A stretch of 30,315 nucleotides of DNA, from positions 1 to 30,315 of the forward strand of contig JAZBOH010000242.1 of the NCBI GenBank assembly GCA_036351055.1, read 5' to 3'. How positions within the stretch are numbered: the stretch's first letter is position 1; each line of letters begins with the position of its first letter. A model generated the notes under the pieces. The model worked only from the letters and a program-made list of their open reading frames with translations, did no database searches and was not told where the DNA came from. The stretch is from JABDPF01 sp036351055 (GTDB lineage: Bacteria > Pseudomonadota > Gammaproteobacteria > Xanthomonadales > SZUA-36). Made by a program: the position numbers and the translations under genes. Of the stretch, positions 23,778 to 30,315 are shown in pieces.

Positions 23778-23893
23778 ATCTTGGCCGCTTTTTCTTCGCG
23801 GCTCCAACTGGAGGGGTGCGACATTTTGTCCCATCCCAGCGCTGCCGCCAGCCAGTAAAATCGTGCCCATACAAGAACCAACCGGCATGGAAT

Positions 23894-26020
23894 ATGAAAC
23901 TTACTGAATTTGCGGGAATATTTCTCGCGCTCTCCCTGTTGTCCACCCCAGCGTTTGCACAAACCGAAGCCGCCGGCGAAGCCGTTGACGAATCCGGCCT
24001 GGAAGTCGTATTGGTGACCGGCGTTCGTATCCACGACCAGATGGAACTGCAGCCCAGCCAGGTAGCGCATACCGGCCTCGACAACAGCGACCTGATGCGC
24101 ATGTTTCCGGGCGGCAACCGCAATGCGAACGGACCGCTGACCCGCATATCGCAGTACCGCGGCCTGTTTGGTGCGCAGAACAACGTGCTGGTGGATGGCG
24201 CCGGTTACAGCGCCGATTGCCCCAACTGGATGGACACCCCGCTGTCGTCCATTCCACAGTCACTGACCGAGTCCGTCACGCTCTACCGCGGCCTGGCCTC
24301 GGTGAAGACGGTGCAGGAAGGCCTCGGTAACAGCATCGAGATCCGCTCCCGCAGCGGCGGTTTTTCCAGCGATGAAAAATGGAGCGCCTACGGCAATGCC
24401 GCCGCCGGCTACGGCAGCAACGCTTCGGCCTGGAACGCATCCGCATTTGCCGGCATGCACAACGACAGCAACTGGCTCGACGTGGCCGCCAGCGTGGACC
24501 GCGGCGACGACTACGAATTCGATGGCGGCACGGCAGCGGCCACGGAATACGATCGCGCCCACTACCGCCTCGGCTATGGGCACCGTTTTGGGCAGGCCGA
24601 TATTGCCCTGCGGGCGGTGATCAACCGCACCGGTAACGCAGGAACGCCGGCCTTGCCGATGGATATGCGCTACCTCGATTCCGAGCAGTACAGCTTCGAG
24701 CTGAATACGCCACTGGGCCCCGGTGTGCTGGGTTTCAGCGCCGATACCCTGAGTGTCGACCACATCATGGACAACTTCACCCTGCGCCCGGTGCCGCTGA
24801 ACAACAAGGGCAGGCCGACCTACCGTGAATCGGCACCGCTGGGCGATACCGATGCGATGAAACTCTCCTGGCTGCTGGACAAGGATAGCGTGCAGTGGGA
24901 GTTCGGTTTCGACGGCAAGTGGGAATCCCATGACCACCCCGTCGCGGACCCGAGCAACGAAGCGTTTTACATCGATAACTTCAAAGATGTCGAGCGCGAC
25001 CGTTTTGGCCTGTTTGGCACCGTCACCTGGGCCGCCGCCGACTGGGCCCTCGAAGCGGGCGCGCGCTACAACCGGGTCGAAATGGACGCCGGTGAAGTCA
25101 GCGGAAACCTGGCCATCCCGCCGATGAGCCCGATGTACGTGCAACAGGAACGGCTGGACAAACTGGCGGCCGAGTTCAACGCGGCCGACCGCCGGAAAAC
25201 CGACAACCAGTGGACGGGGCTGCTCAAGGCCAGCCGCAACCTGGGTGAAAACACCCGCCTCAACCTGGGCCTGGGCCGCAAAGTGCGTTCGCCAAGCTAC
25301 CAGGAACGTTACCTGTGGCTGCCGATGACGGCCACCGCGGGCCTGGCGGACGGCTGGACCTATATCGGCGACATCGACCTGAAGCCCGAAACCAGCGTCG
25401 AGATCACCGCCGGAATCGACTGGGACAATGGCGTCTTCCGGCTGACACCCGAAATCTACTACCGTGACATCAGCGACTTTATCCAGGGCACGCCGTCCAC
25501 CAACAGGACGGCCAACATGTTCGCGATGATGTCCACTGGACAGCCGCCCCTGCAGTACGCCAACGTCGACGCCGAACTGTACGGCTTCGACATGGGTTAC
25601 GAGTGGCAGATCGCCGAGGCCCTCCAGTTGCGCGGCACCTTCAGCTACGTGCGCGGCAAGCGCAGCGATGAGAAAGACAACCTGTACCGCATCGCGCCGC
25701 TGACCTCGGTGATTGAACTGATGTACGTGCGTGAGCGCTGGTTCGTATCCGCCGAGAGCGTCGCCGCGGCCAGCCAGGACGAGGTCGCGGACTACAACAA
25801 TGAACAGGAAACCGCCGGTTGGGGCATTCTCAACCTGAGGGCCGCCGTGCAGTTGAATGGCACGTTCAATATCGGCCTGGGCGTGGAAAATGTGTTCGAC
25901 AAGGTTTACCGGGATCACCTGGGGGGCTATAACAGGGTTCGGGAAAGCGACATACCCGTGGGCGCCAGGATGGTGAGCATGGGAAGGAATTTCTACCTGA
26001 AACTCAATGCCACTTGGTGA
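23894..26020 (+). CDS. TonB-dependent copper receptor, OprC/NosA-like
   Basis: I choose ATG 23894 because it opens a clean signal peptide (residues 1-22, ending AFAQ); an upstream GTG at 23816 would add a leader without signal character. The 708-residue product has a TonB-box-like EVVLVTG (37-43), a plug domain, then a beta-barrel. In the plug, CPNWM places Cys109 and Met113 in the CxxxM arrangement; VDHIMDNFTLR places His290 and Met292 as HxM. These two motifs make the copper site of Pseudomonas OprC, so copper import across the outer membrane is the likely function. The C-terminal residue is Trp, near-normal for a barrel protein. The stop overlaps the next gene (a redox-sensing kinase) by 14 bp, suggesting coupled expression. 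Confidence 0.88.
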   Translation: MKLTEFAGIFLALSLLSTPAFAQTEAAGEAVDESGLEVVLVTGVRIHDQMELQPSQVAHTGLDNSDLMRMFPGGNRNANGPLTRISQYRGLFGAQNNVLVDGAGYSADCPNWMDTPLSSIPQSLTESVTLYRGLASVKTVQEGLGNSIEIRSRSGGFSSDEKWSAYGNAAAGYGSNASAWNASAFAGMHNDSNWLDVAASVDRGDDYEFDGGTAAATEYDRAHYRLGYGHRFGQADIALRAVINRTGNAGTPALPMDMRYLDSEQYSFELNTPLGPGVLGFSADTLSVDHIMDNFTLRPVPLNNKGRPTYRESAPLGDTDAMKLSWLLDKDSVQWEFGFDGKWESHDHPVADPSNEAFYIDNFKDVERDRFGLFGTVTWAAADWALEAGARYNRVEMDAGEVSGNLAIPPMSPMYVQQERLDKLAAEFNAADRRKTDNQWTGLLKASRNLGENTRLNLGLGRKVRSPSYQERYLWLPMTATAGLADGWTYIGDIDLKPETSVEITAGIDWDNGVFRLTPEIYYRDISDFIQGTPSTNRTANMFAMMSTGQPPLQYANVDAELYGFDMGYEWQIAEALQLRGTFSYVRGKRSDEKDNLYRIAPLTSVIELMYVRERWFVSAESVAAASQDEVADYNNEQETAGWGILNLRAAVQLNGTFNIGLGVENVFDKVYRDHLGGYNRVRESDIPVGARMVSMGRNFYLKLNATW

Positions 26021-27272
26021 AACCGGAAAATCAGCAGGACCCTCCAGGCAGAATCTGCTCAGGCTCTGGCTGATCCGCAGTATCCTGATCGTCGTTCTTA
26101 TCTCGGCGCTGACCTGGCTGCGCGATTTCAGCGACTACCAACTGCCCTGGACGATGCTGTGGAGCCTGCTGCTGCTAATGGGCCTGCTCAACGTGGCGCT
26201 GCTGTACCGCCTGTGGCTGCGCTGGCCGGTGAGCGAAACCGAGTTCTTCGCCAACCTGCTGCTCGACATCGTTTTCCTGACCGGAATCCTCTACCTGACT
26301 GGCGGCTCTTCCAACCCGCTGGTCAGCTACTACCTGATCCCGCTTATCATCAGTGCAGCGGTTCTGAGCGCCCGCTACACCTGGACCATCGCCCTGCTCG
26401 CCGTGGCCTGCTACACGCTGCTGTTTTTTTTCCACCAGCCCTTCGAACTGTTCGGCATGGCCGCCCACGCGGGTATGAGCGCGCACATGACCGGCATGTG
26501 GATCAACTTTGTATTCAGCGCGGTGCTGATCGCCTGGTTCGTGGTGCGCATGGCGCGCTCGATGCGCGTGCAGGAAGCTGCCATGGTGAATGTTCGCGAA
26601 GCAGGCATGCGCGACGAGCAGATCATCAGCGTGGCCGGCATCGCGGCCGGAACCGCGCACGAACTGCGCACACCGCTGGCGACGATGACCGTGCTGACGG
26701 ACGAAATGAAGAGCGAACACCCGGAACTGGCCGCGGACCTGCAACTGATGCAACAGCAACTGGACCGCTGCGACGCCATCCTGGGTGAACTGGTCTCGAC
26801 AGCCGCCCACGTCACCGACCGCCAGGTGAGCAGCCTGCAGCGCCTGGTCGACGGCCTGGTCGAAAAGTGGCACATCGCGCGGCCCGAAGTGACGCTGGAA
26901 GTGTCTTGCCCGGACGATGCCGAAAACATCCGGATCGAATACGACCAGAGCCTGCAGCATGCCCTGCTGAATTTCCTGCACAACGCCGCCGACGCCAGTC
27001 CCGCCGATGTGTCTCTGGCAGCGAAGGGCGAGGGTGACAAGGCGCTGATCGTGATCGAAGACCGCGGCACAGGCATCCCGGGCGATATCGCCGAGGCCCT
27101 GGGGCGGCGCTTTGTCAGCCGCAAAGACGGTGGCCTGGGCCTGGGCGTATTGATCAGCAGCGCCTCCATAGAACGCCTGGATGGCGAAGTCACGCTACTC
27201 GACCGCGAAGGCGGCGGCACCAGGCTCGAGATCCGCTTACCGGCAGTTTACCAGGGGGCAGCGGAACGCTAG
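26007..27272 (+). CDS. regB: RegB/PrrB/ActS-type redox sensor histidine kinase
   Basis: The 421-residue protein has about six N-terminal membrane helices (about 17-180). Between them GGSSNP (99-104) resembles the quinone-sensing GGxxNPF motif of RegB. The kinase core has His218 in AHELRTPLA, Asn326 in FLHNAADA, EDRGTGIP and GGLGLGV. Cys255 in LDRCDAIL corresponds to the redox-active cysteine of Rhodobacter RegB. These marks indicate a sensor of respiratory redox state that phosphorylates a RegA-type partner, encoded 44 bp downstream. The ATG lies within the end of the copper receptor gene; no strong ribosome binding site is seen, so translation may depend on coupling. Expected targets elsewhere would include terminal oxidases and other redox functions. 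Confidence 0.88.
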   Translation: MPLGETGKSAGPSRQNLLRLWLIRSILIVVLISALTWLRDFSDYQLPWTMLWSLLLLMGLLNVALLYRLWLRWPVSETEFFANLLLDIVFLTGILYLTGGSSNPLVSYYLIPLIISAAVLSARYTWTIALLAVACYTLLFFFHQPFELFGMAAHAGMSAHMTGMWINFVFSAVLIAWFVVRMARSMRVQEAAMVNVREAGMRDEQIISVAGIAAGTAHELRTPLATMTVLTDEMKSEHPELAADLQLMQQQLDRCDAILGELVSTAAHVTDRQVSSLQRLVDGLVEKWHIARPEVTLEVSCPDDAENIRIEYDQSLQHALLNFLHNAADASPADVSLAAKGEGDKALIVIEDRGTGIPGDIAEALGRRFVSRKDGGLGLGVLISSASIERLDGEVTLLDREGGGTRLEIRLPAVYQGAAER

Positions 27273-27316
27273 CTGGAGCCGCGAACAAACGCCGTGATAA
27301 AGCTAAAATAAACCCA

Positions 27317-27856
27317 ATGAGCCAGCCCCCTCGAAAACTCCTCCTGGTCGACGACGACCAGGCCTTCCTCCAGGTCATGGGCCGGGCACTCACGCGCCGC
27401 GGATTCGCAGTGCTGCCCGCCGCCACCGCCGAAGAAGCGCTTGAAGCCGCCCGTTCCTCACTACCTGAATTTGCCCTGGTCGACCTGAAGCTGGAACAGA
27501 GCTCGGGCCTCGACCTGATCCCCGAGCTTATCCGGGTCAATGCCGAAATGACCATCGTGGTGCTGACCGGTTATGCCAGCGTCACCACGGCCGTTACCGC
27601 CATCAAGCGTGGCGCTGCCAACTACCTCGCAAAACCCGTCAAGGTGGATGAAGTCATCTCGGCGTTGGGTGAAAAAGATCCTGCCGCCCTGCCGGACCCG
27701 GATTACAGCCCGATGTCGGTCGAACGCCTGGAGTGGGAGCATATCCAGAAAGTCCTGCAGGAAAACGACGGCAACATTTCCGCCACCGCCCGCAGCCTCG
27801 GCATGTACCGCCGAACCCTGCAGCGCAAACTGGCCAAGAAGCCGAAGGCACTGTAG
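27317..27856 (+). CDS. regA: RegA/PrrA/ActR-type response regulator
   Basis: The 179-residue protein has a receiver domain (about 6-118) with acidic residues Asp12-Asp14, phosphoacceptor Asp56 (ALVDLKLE), Thr84 and Lys106, followed by a short Pro-rich linker and a Fis-type helix-turn-helix (about 138-175). The latter reads ISATARSLGMYRRTLQRKL, very close to the conserved DNA-binding helix of RegA/PrrA. Length is typical of the family. It follows its kinase gene by 44 bp. It should act as a global redox-responsive regulator. Its TAG stop lies inside a REP-type hairpin. Confidence 0.92.
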   Translation: MSQPPRKLLLVDDDQAFLQVMGRALTRRGFAVLPAATAEEALEAARSSLPEFALVDLKLEQSSGLDLIPELIRVNAEMTIVVLTGYASVTTAVTAIKRGAANYLAKPVKVDEVISALGEKDPAALPDPDYSPMSVERLEWEHIQKVLQENDGNISATARSLGMYRRTLQRKLAKKPKAL

Positions 27857-27880
27857 GAGCGAGCAAGGCTCGCTCCTACA
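27852..27880. terminator. REP-type hairpin overlapping the regA stop, possible terminator
   Basis: Perfect 13-bp arms (27852-27864 and 27868-27880) flank a 3-base loop. The sequence GTAGGAGCGAGC is a REP variant. It is followed by AAAAATTTT, not a clean T-run, so it could act as a terminator or transcript-stabilising stem between regA and the next gene. Confidence 0.6.
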
Positions 27881-27944
27881 AAAATTTTCCCCTTAAGACT
27901 CTCTTAAGAAACCGGGTCCAGAATGTGCACCATTCAAGAACCAA

Positions 27945-28700
27945 ATGGATGGAAACATGCCTGGAATCAGCATCAGTCTCGACGAAGCCCGCAGCGCCAG
28001 GGCCCTGCGCCGTTTGACCTCGCTGTTAACGCCGGAGCCCGTATTCAAGCTGCATACCGATTCCGCGCCTGACCGTGTCCAGGTCGAGCAGTACATCGCC
28101 GACCACTTCCTGGAAGTACACCAGGCGCATATCCATGACTTCATGCCCTCGCTGCTGACCATGAACTGCCATGGTCACACTTCCGCCGCCATGGGCCTGC
28201 GCCCGGCTGCCGGCCAGCCGCTGTTCCTGGAACGCTACCTGTCGCAGCCGGTTGAACAGGCCATTGAAACCGCGACTTCCCGATTCGCGCCGCGTGGTCG
28301 CATTACCGAAATCGGCAACCTGGTTGCGACCCGCAGGGGTTCCAGCCAGCTACTGTTCCTGCTGACGACCGCCATCCTGGCCCAGACCCGTTTCGACTGG
28401 GTCGTGTTCACGGCCACGCCGGTGGTTCGCAAATCGCTGGAAGCTCTGGGCATCGAGTTGCATGTGCTGGGCCAGGCCGATACGTCCACGCTCAGCGAGT
28501 CCGAGCTGGAAGACTGGGGTTCCTATTACGATCAGCGCCCGATGGTCGTGGCTGGCCACGTTGGCACCGGCATGGCCCGCTTGAGCCATGTCAGGCTGTT
28601 TTCCGGCATGTTGTCGCTCTACAGTGACACGATCGCCGAGCTGTCCCGTGCGATCGACCAGGCGGAGTCAACCGTTGGAACCCATGCCTTTGCTGCTTGA
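27945..28700 (+). CDS. Thermostable hemolysin (T_hemolysin) family protein
   Basis: This 251-residue protein resembles the T_hemolysin family first named from Vibrio. It has no signal peptide or membrane segment. Conserved-looking blocks are VEQYIADHFLEVHQAHIHDF, LFLERYL, ITEIGNLVATRRGSSQLLFL and FTATPVVRKSLEALGI. The pattern of IGNLV followed by RRGSSQ resembles the acyl-CoA-binding region of GNAT-type acyltransferases; this is my inference, and the hemolysin name may mislead about function. ATG 27945 and ATG 27957 are both possible starts. The following ligase gene overlaps its end by 17 bp, so the two are probably coupled. Role unknown; context suggests handling of activated acids. Confidence 0.78.
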   Translation: MDGNMPGISISLDEARSARALRRLTSLLTPEPVFKLHTDSAPDRVQVEQYIADHFLEVHQAHIHDFMPSLLTMNCHGHTSAAMGLRPAAGQPLFLERYLSQPVEQAIETATSRFAPRGRITEIGNLVATRRGSSQLLFLLTTAILAQTRFDWVVFTATPVVRKSLEALGIELHVLGQADTSTLSESELEDWGSYYDQRPMVVAGHVGTGMARLSHVRLFSGMLSLYSDTIAELSRAIDQAESTVGTHAFAA

Positions 28701-30147
28701 ATCCAGCCATGGCAGCGACCAGGTTGTTGCCCGCGATGGAAACAACGGCCTCACGGCCGGTGAACTGCATGCGCGTTACACCCACCTGGCCAGAATACTG
28801 CGTGAACTGAACATCGAACGCCTGGCCCTGCACGCCGATAACGGCCTGGACTGGGTAGTGGCCGACATGGCTTGCCAGGCGGCCTCGGTCTGCCTGGTGC
28901 CGCTGCCAACCTTTTTCTCCGAGAGCCAGTTGCAACACGTGCTGGAAAGTGTCCGGCCAGACGCGCTTATCTGCAAGGGTTCGCTGCAATGGGACGCCTT
29001 GCTGCCGGGGCAGGTCCGGGCCCGCCACGAAAAGATAACAGGCGGCCTGGAGCTCCTGCTGCTCGAGCCGGGTTTGCAGGCCGTCGAACTGCCGCCGGGC
29101 ACCGGTAAAATCACCTTCACCTCCGGCTCGACCGGCAAGCCCAAGGGTGTATGCCTCAGCAACGAGCAGATCGTGCGGCAGGCACAAGCCTTGCGCGACG
29201 CCGTCGGCCTGGAAAGGCCTCGTCACCTGTGCCTGTTGCCGTTGAGCACGCTGCTGGAAAACCTGGCCGGTGTTTACACACCGCTTCTTGCTGGCGGCGA
29301 AATCATCGTGCCGCCGCTGGCGGAAATCGGTTTCCAGGGCAGTTCAGCGCTGGATTCGCGGGTTTTCGTGCAAACCATCAGCCGTTACATGCCCGACAGC
29401 ATCATCCTGACACCGCAGTTGCTGCTGATGCTGGTGGCCGCGGCCGAGGCCGGCTGGCAGCCGCCGGAAACACTGAAATTTGCCGCGGTGGGTGGCGGAC
29501 GGGTTTCCCCCGGCCTGGTCCGGCGAGCGCATGAACTGGGCATTCCCGCTTTCGAGGGTTATGGCCTGTCGGAGTGCGCCTCGGTAGTGAGCCTGAATAC
29601 CCCGGGCGACCACGACCACGAAAGCAGCGGGCGGCCGCTTGGCCACCTGGACGTGCACGTGGAAAATGGTGAAATCGTGATCGGTGGAAACGCCATGCTC
29701 GGCTACCTGGACGAACCGGAAAGCTGGGGGCAGGACCGCATTTACAGCGGCGACCTGGGCACCATCAGCGCCGAAGGATTCCTGCGCATCGGTGGCCGCA
29801 GCAAAAACCTCCTGATCTCCAGTTTTGGCCGGAACATCAACCCGGAATGGGTGGAAAGCGAAATGCTCGCCCATCCCATGCTGTCGGACTGTGTTGTTTT
29901 CGGCGAGGGCAGGCCGTACTGCGTGGCCCTGGTCTCGCCGCGCGACCCGGCGGCCAATGAAGAAACGATCCGCCAATTCGTGGAGCAGACCAATGCCCGC
30001 CTGCCCGATTACGCGCAGGTGAAAAACTGGTACCGCCTGCCGCAACCGCTGGCGGCGCTGGACCAGTTGCTGACCGATAACGGCAGGCCAAGGCGGCAGG
30101 CCATCGAAAGCCGCTTCCAGCCGGCCATCGAATCCCTTTATTCATAA
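28684..30147 (+). CDS. AMP-binding acyl/aryl-adenylating enzyme
   Basis: I start at ATG 28684, overlapping the previous gene by 17 bp; sequence further upstream is only the other frame of that gene. The 487-residue product is an ANL-superfamily enzyme that activates a carboxylic acid as acyl-AMP. Motifs in order: FTSGSTGKPKG (145-155), YGLSE (293-297), YSGDLG with Asp357, and GRSKN (371-375). The A10 motif near the C-terminus reads NGRPRR, with Arg468 where the catalytic Lys for adenylation usually lies. It is somewhat shorter than long-chain acyl-CoA ligases. The next gene starts 17 bp downstream and encodes a TenA/heme-oxygenase-like protein, so a joint pathway on a fatty or other acid is likely. 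Whether the acyl group goes to CoA or another acceptor is unknown. Confidence 0.9.
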   Translation: MPLLLESSHGSDQVVARDGNNGLTAGELHARYTHLARILRELNIERLALHADNGLDWVVADMACQAASVCLVPLPTFFSESQLQHVLESVRPDALICKGSLQWDALLPGQVRARHEKITGGLELLLLEPGLQAVELPPGTGKITFTSGSTGKPKGVCLSNEQIVRQAQALRDAVGLERPRHLCLLPLSTLLENLAGVYTPLLAGGEIIVPPLAEIGFQGSSALDSRVFVQTISRYMPDSIILTPQLLLMLVAAAEAGWQPPETLKFAAVGGGRVSPGLVRRAHELGIPAFEGYGLSECASVVSLNTPGDHDHESSGRPLGHLDVHVENGEIVIGGNAMLGYLDEPESWGQDRIYSGDLGTISAEGFLRIGGRSKNLLISSFGRNINPEWVESEMLAHPMLSDCVVFGEGRPYCVALVSPRDPAANEETIRQFVEQTNARLPDYAQVKNWYRLPQPLAALDQLLTDNGRPRRQAIESRFQPAIESLYS

Positions 30148-30163
30148 ATCACAGGATACAACC

Positions 30164-30315
30164 GTGAGCTTTTTCGAAACATTGCAAGAAGAAACCCGGG
30201 CGGAGCGCGCGCAGCTGCTGTCCGCGCCGATCATCGTGAACGCACTGCAGGGAAAAATCACCCTGCCAGATTACGTGGCCTTTCTCTCGCAGGCCTACCA
30301 CCACGTCAAGCACAC
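30164..30315 (+). CDS. TenA/PqqC-like (heme-oxygenase-fold) protein, 5' part only
   Basis: The GTG at 30164, with ACAGGA about eight bases upstream, opens a frame that runs off the right edge after 50 codons. The visible part starts SFFETLQEETRAERAQLL and continues to DYVAFLSQAYHHVKH. The FLSQAYHHVKH helix with its His pair resembles the first metal-binding helix of heme-oxygenase-like oxidases and TenA/PqqC proteins. It follows the adenylating enzyme by 16 bp on the same strand. Too little is present to choose between a diiron oxidase (UndA-like), TenA or PqqC type. Confidence 0.65.
   Translation, partial: MSFFETLQEETRAERAQLLSAPIIVNALQGKITLPDYVAFLSQAYHHVKH

Larger units (their letters stand above)
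23202..23893. other. Repeat-rich gap of about 690 bp after trpE
   Basis: No believable gene was found. In order the gap holds a reversed GGAAAGGGGG-core repeat, a pair of imperfect 23-bp direct repeats, about 120 bp of unassigned sequence, a weaker forward core repeat, the second copy of the 194-bp double-hairpin element, and about 115 bp leading to the copper receptor start. No clear promoter or Fur/CueR-type operator was recognised in that leader. Confidence 0.6.

Noticed and set aside
24260..25918. 552-codon open frame on the minus strand
   Set aside because: It is exactly antisense to the copper receptor, rich in His, Gly and Val as expected for the reverse of a GC-rich gene, and has no domain or ribosome binding site.
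27945..28700. True secreted hemolysin toxin
   Set aside because: There is no signal peptide, membrane segment or pore-forming motif; the family name is historical and the context is enzymatic.

Overview
The window reads as chromosomal DNA of a GC-rich, Gram-negative gammaproteobacterium. The evidence is a set of house-keeping genes (gcvT, gcvH, purC, djlA, rpe, trpE), two lipoproteins with outer-membrane-type sorting residues, a TonB-dependent receptor, and scattered REP-type palindromes like those of Pseudomonas and Xanthomonadales genomes. The four-gene dedicated sortase locus fits a marine or environmental gammaproteobacterium. I cannot name a genus. No tRNA, rRNA, CRISPR array, phage gene or transposase gene was found.

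Layout. 1-774 (minus): 5' part of a di-heme c-type cytochrome gene. 775-1152: repeat-rich gap. 1153-3047: PLP-dependent sulfur amino acid lyase with a divergent Lrp/AsnC regulator, the mdeA/mdeR arrangement. 3105-7766: an unrecognised three-gene operon of two paralogous lipoproteins with MORN-like C-termini and a small exported helical protein. 7871-12602: an exported methyltransferase-fold protein, an IorA/IorB-type molybdenum hydroxylase, and gcvT. gcvH (12777) follows after a REP hairpin. purC (minus) lies divergent to djlA, followed by rpe.

15808-21643 is a proteobacterial dedicated sortase system. A class GN-type sortase and its VIT/vWA target are on the minus strand. A response regulator and histidine kinase, translationally coupled, are on the plus strand. 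The two arms are separated by about 320 bp holding a perfect 26-bp inverted repeat. The kinase has a carbohydrate-binding-module-like sensor, the sortase reading frame begins inside a REP palindrome, and the target's sorting signal is not a standard LPXTG.

21726-23201 is trpE, not followed by trpG, trpD or trpC but by about 690 bp of repeats. 23894-27856 is an OprC/NosA-like copper receptor overlapping a RegB/PrrB-type redox kinase, then a RegA/PrrA-type regulator. This suggests copper uptake tied to respiratory redox sensing. 27945 to the right edge is a T_hemolysin-family protein, an acyl-adenylating enzyme and the start of a TenA/heme-oxygenase-like protein. The three are tightly packed and may form an uncharacterised acid-modifying pathway.

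The best candidates for undescribed biology are the lipoprotein-pair operon, the T_hemolysin/ligase/TenA-like cluster, and the unusual details of the sortase locus. Three interspersed repeat families (a 194-bp double-hairpin element, a GGAAAGGGGGTAT-core element and GGAGCGGCTTTAGCCGC-type REPs) mark most of the larger gaps.
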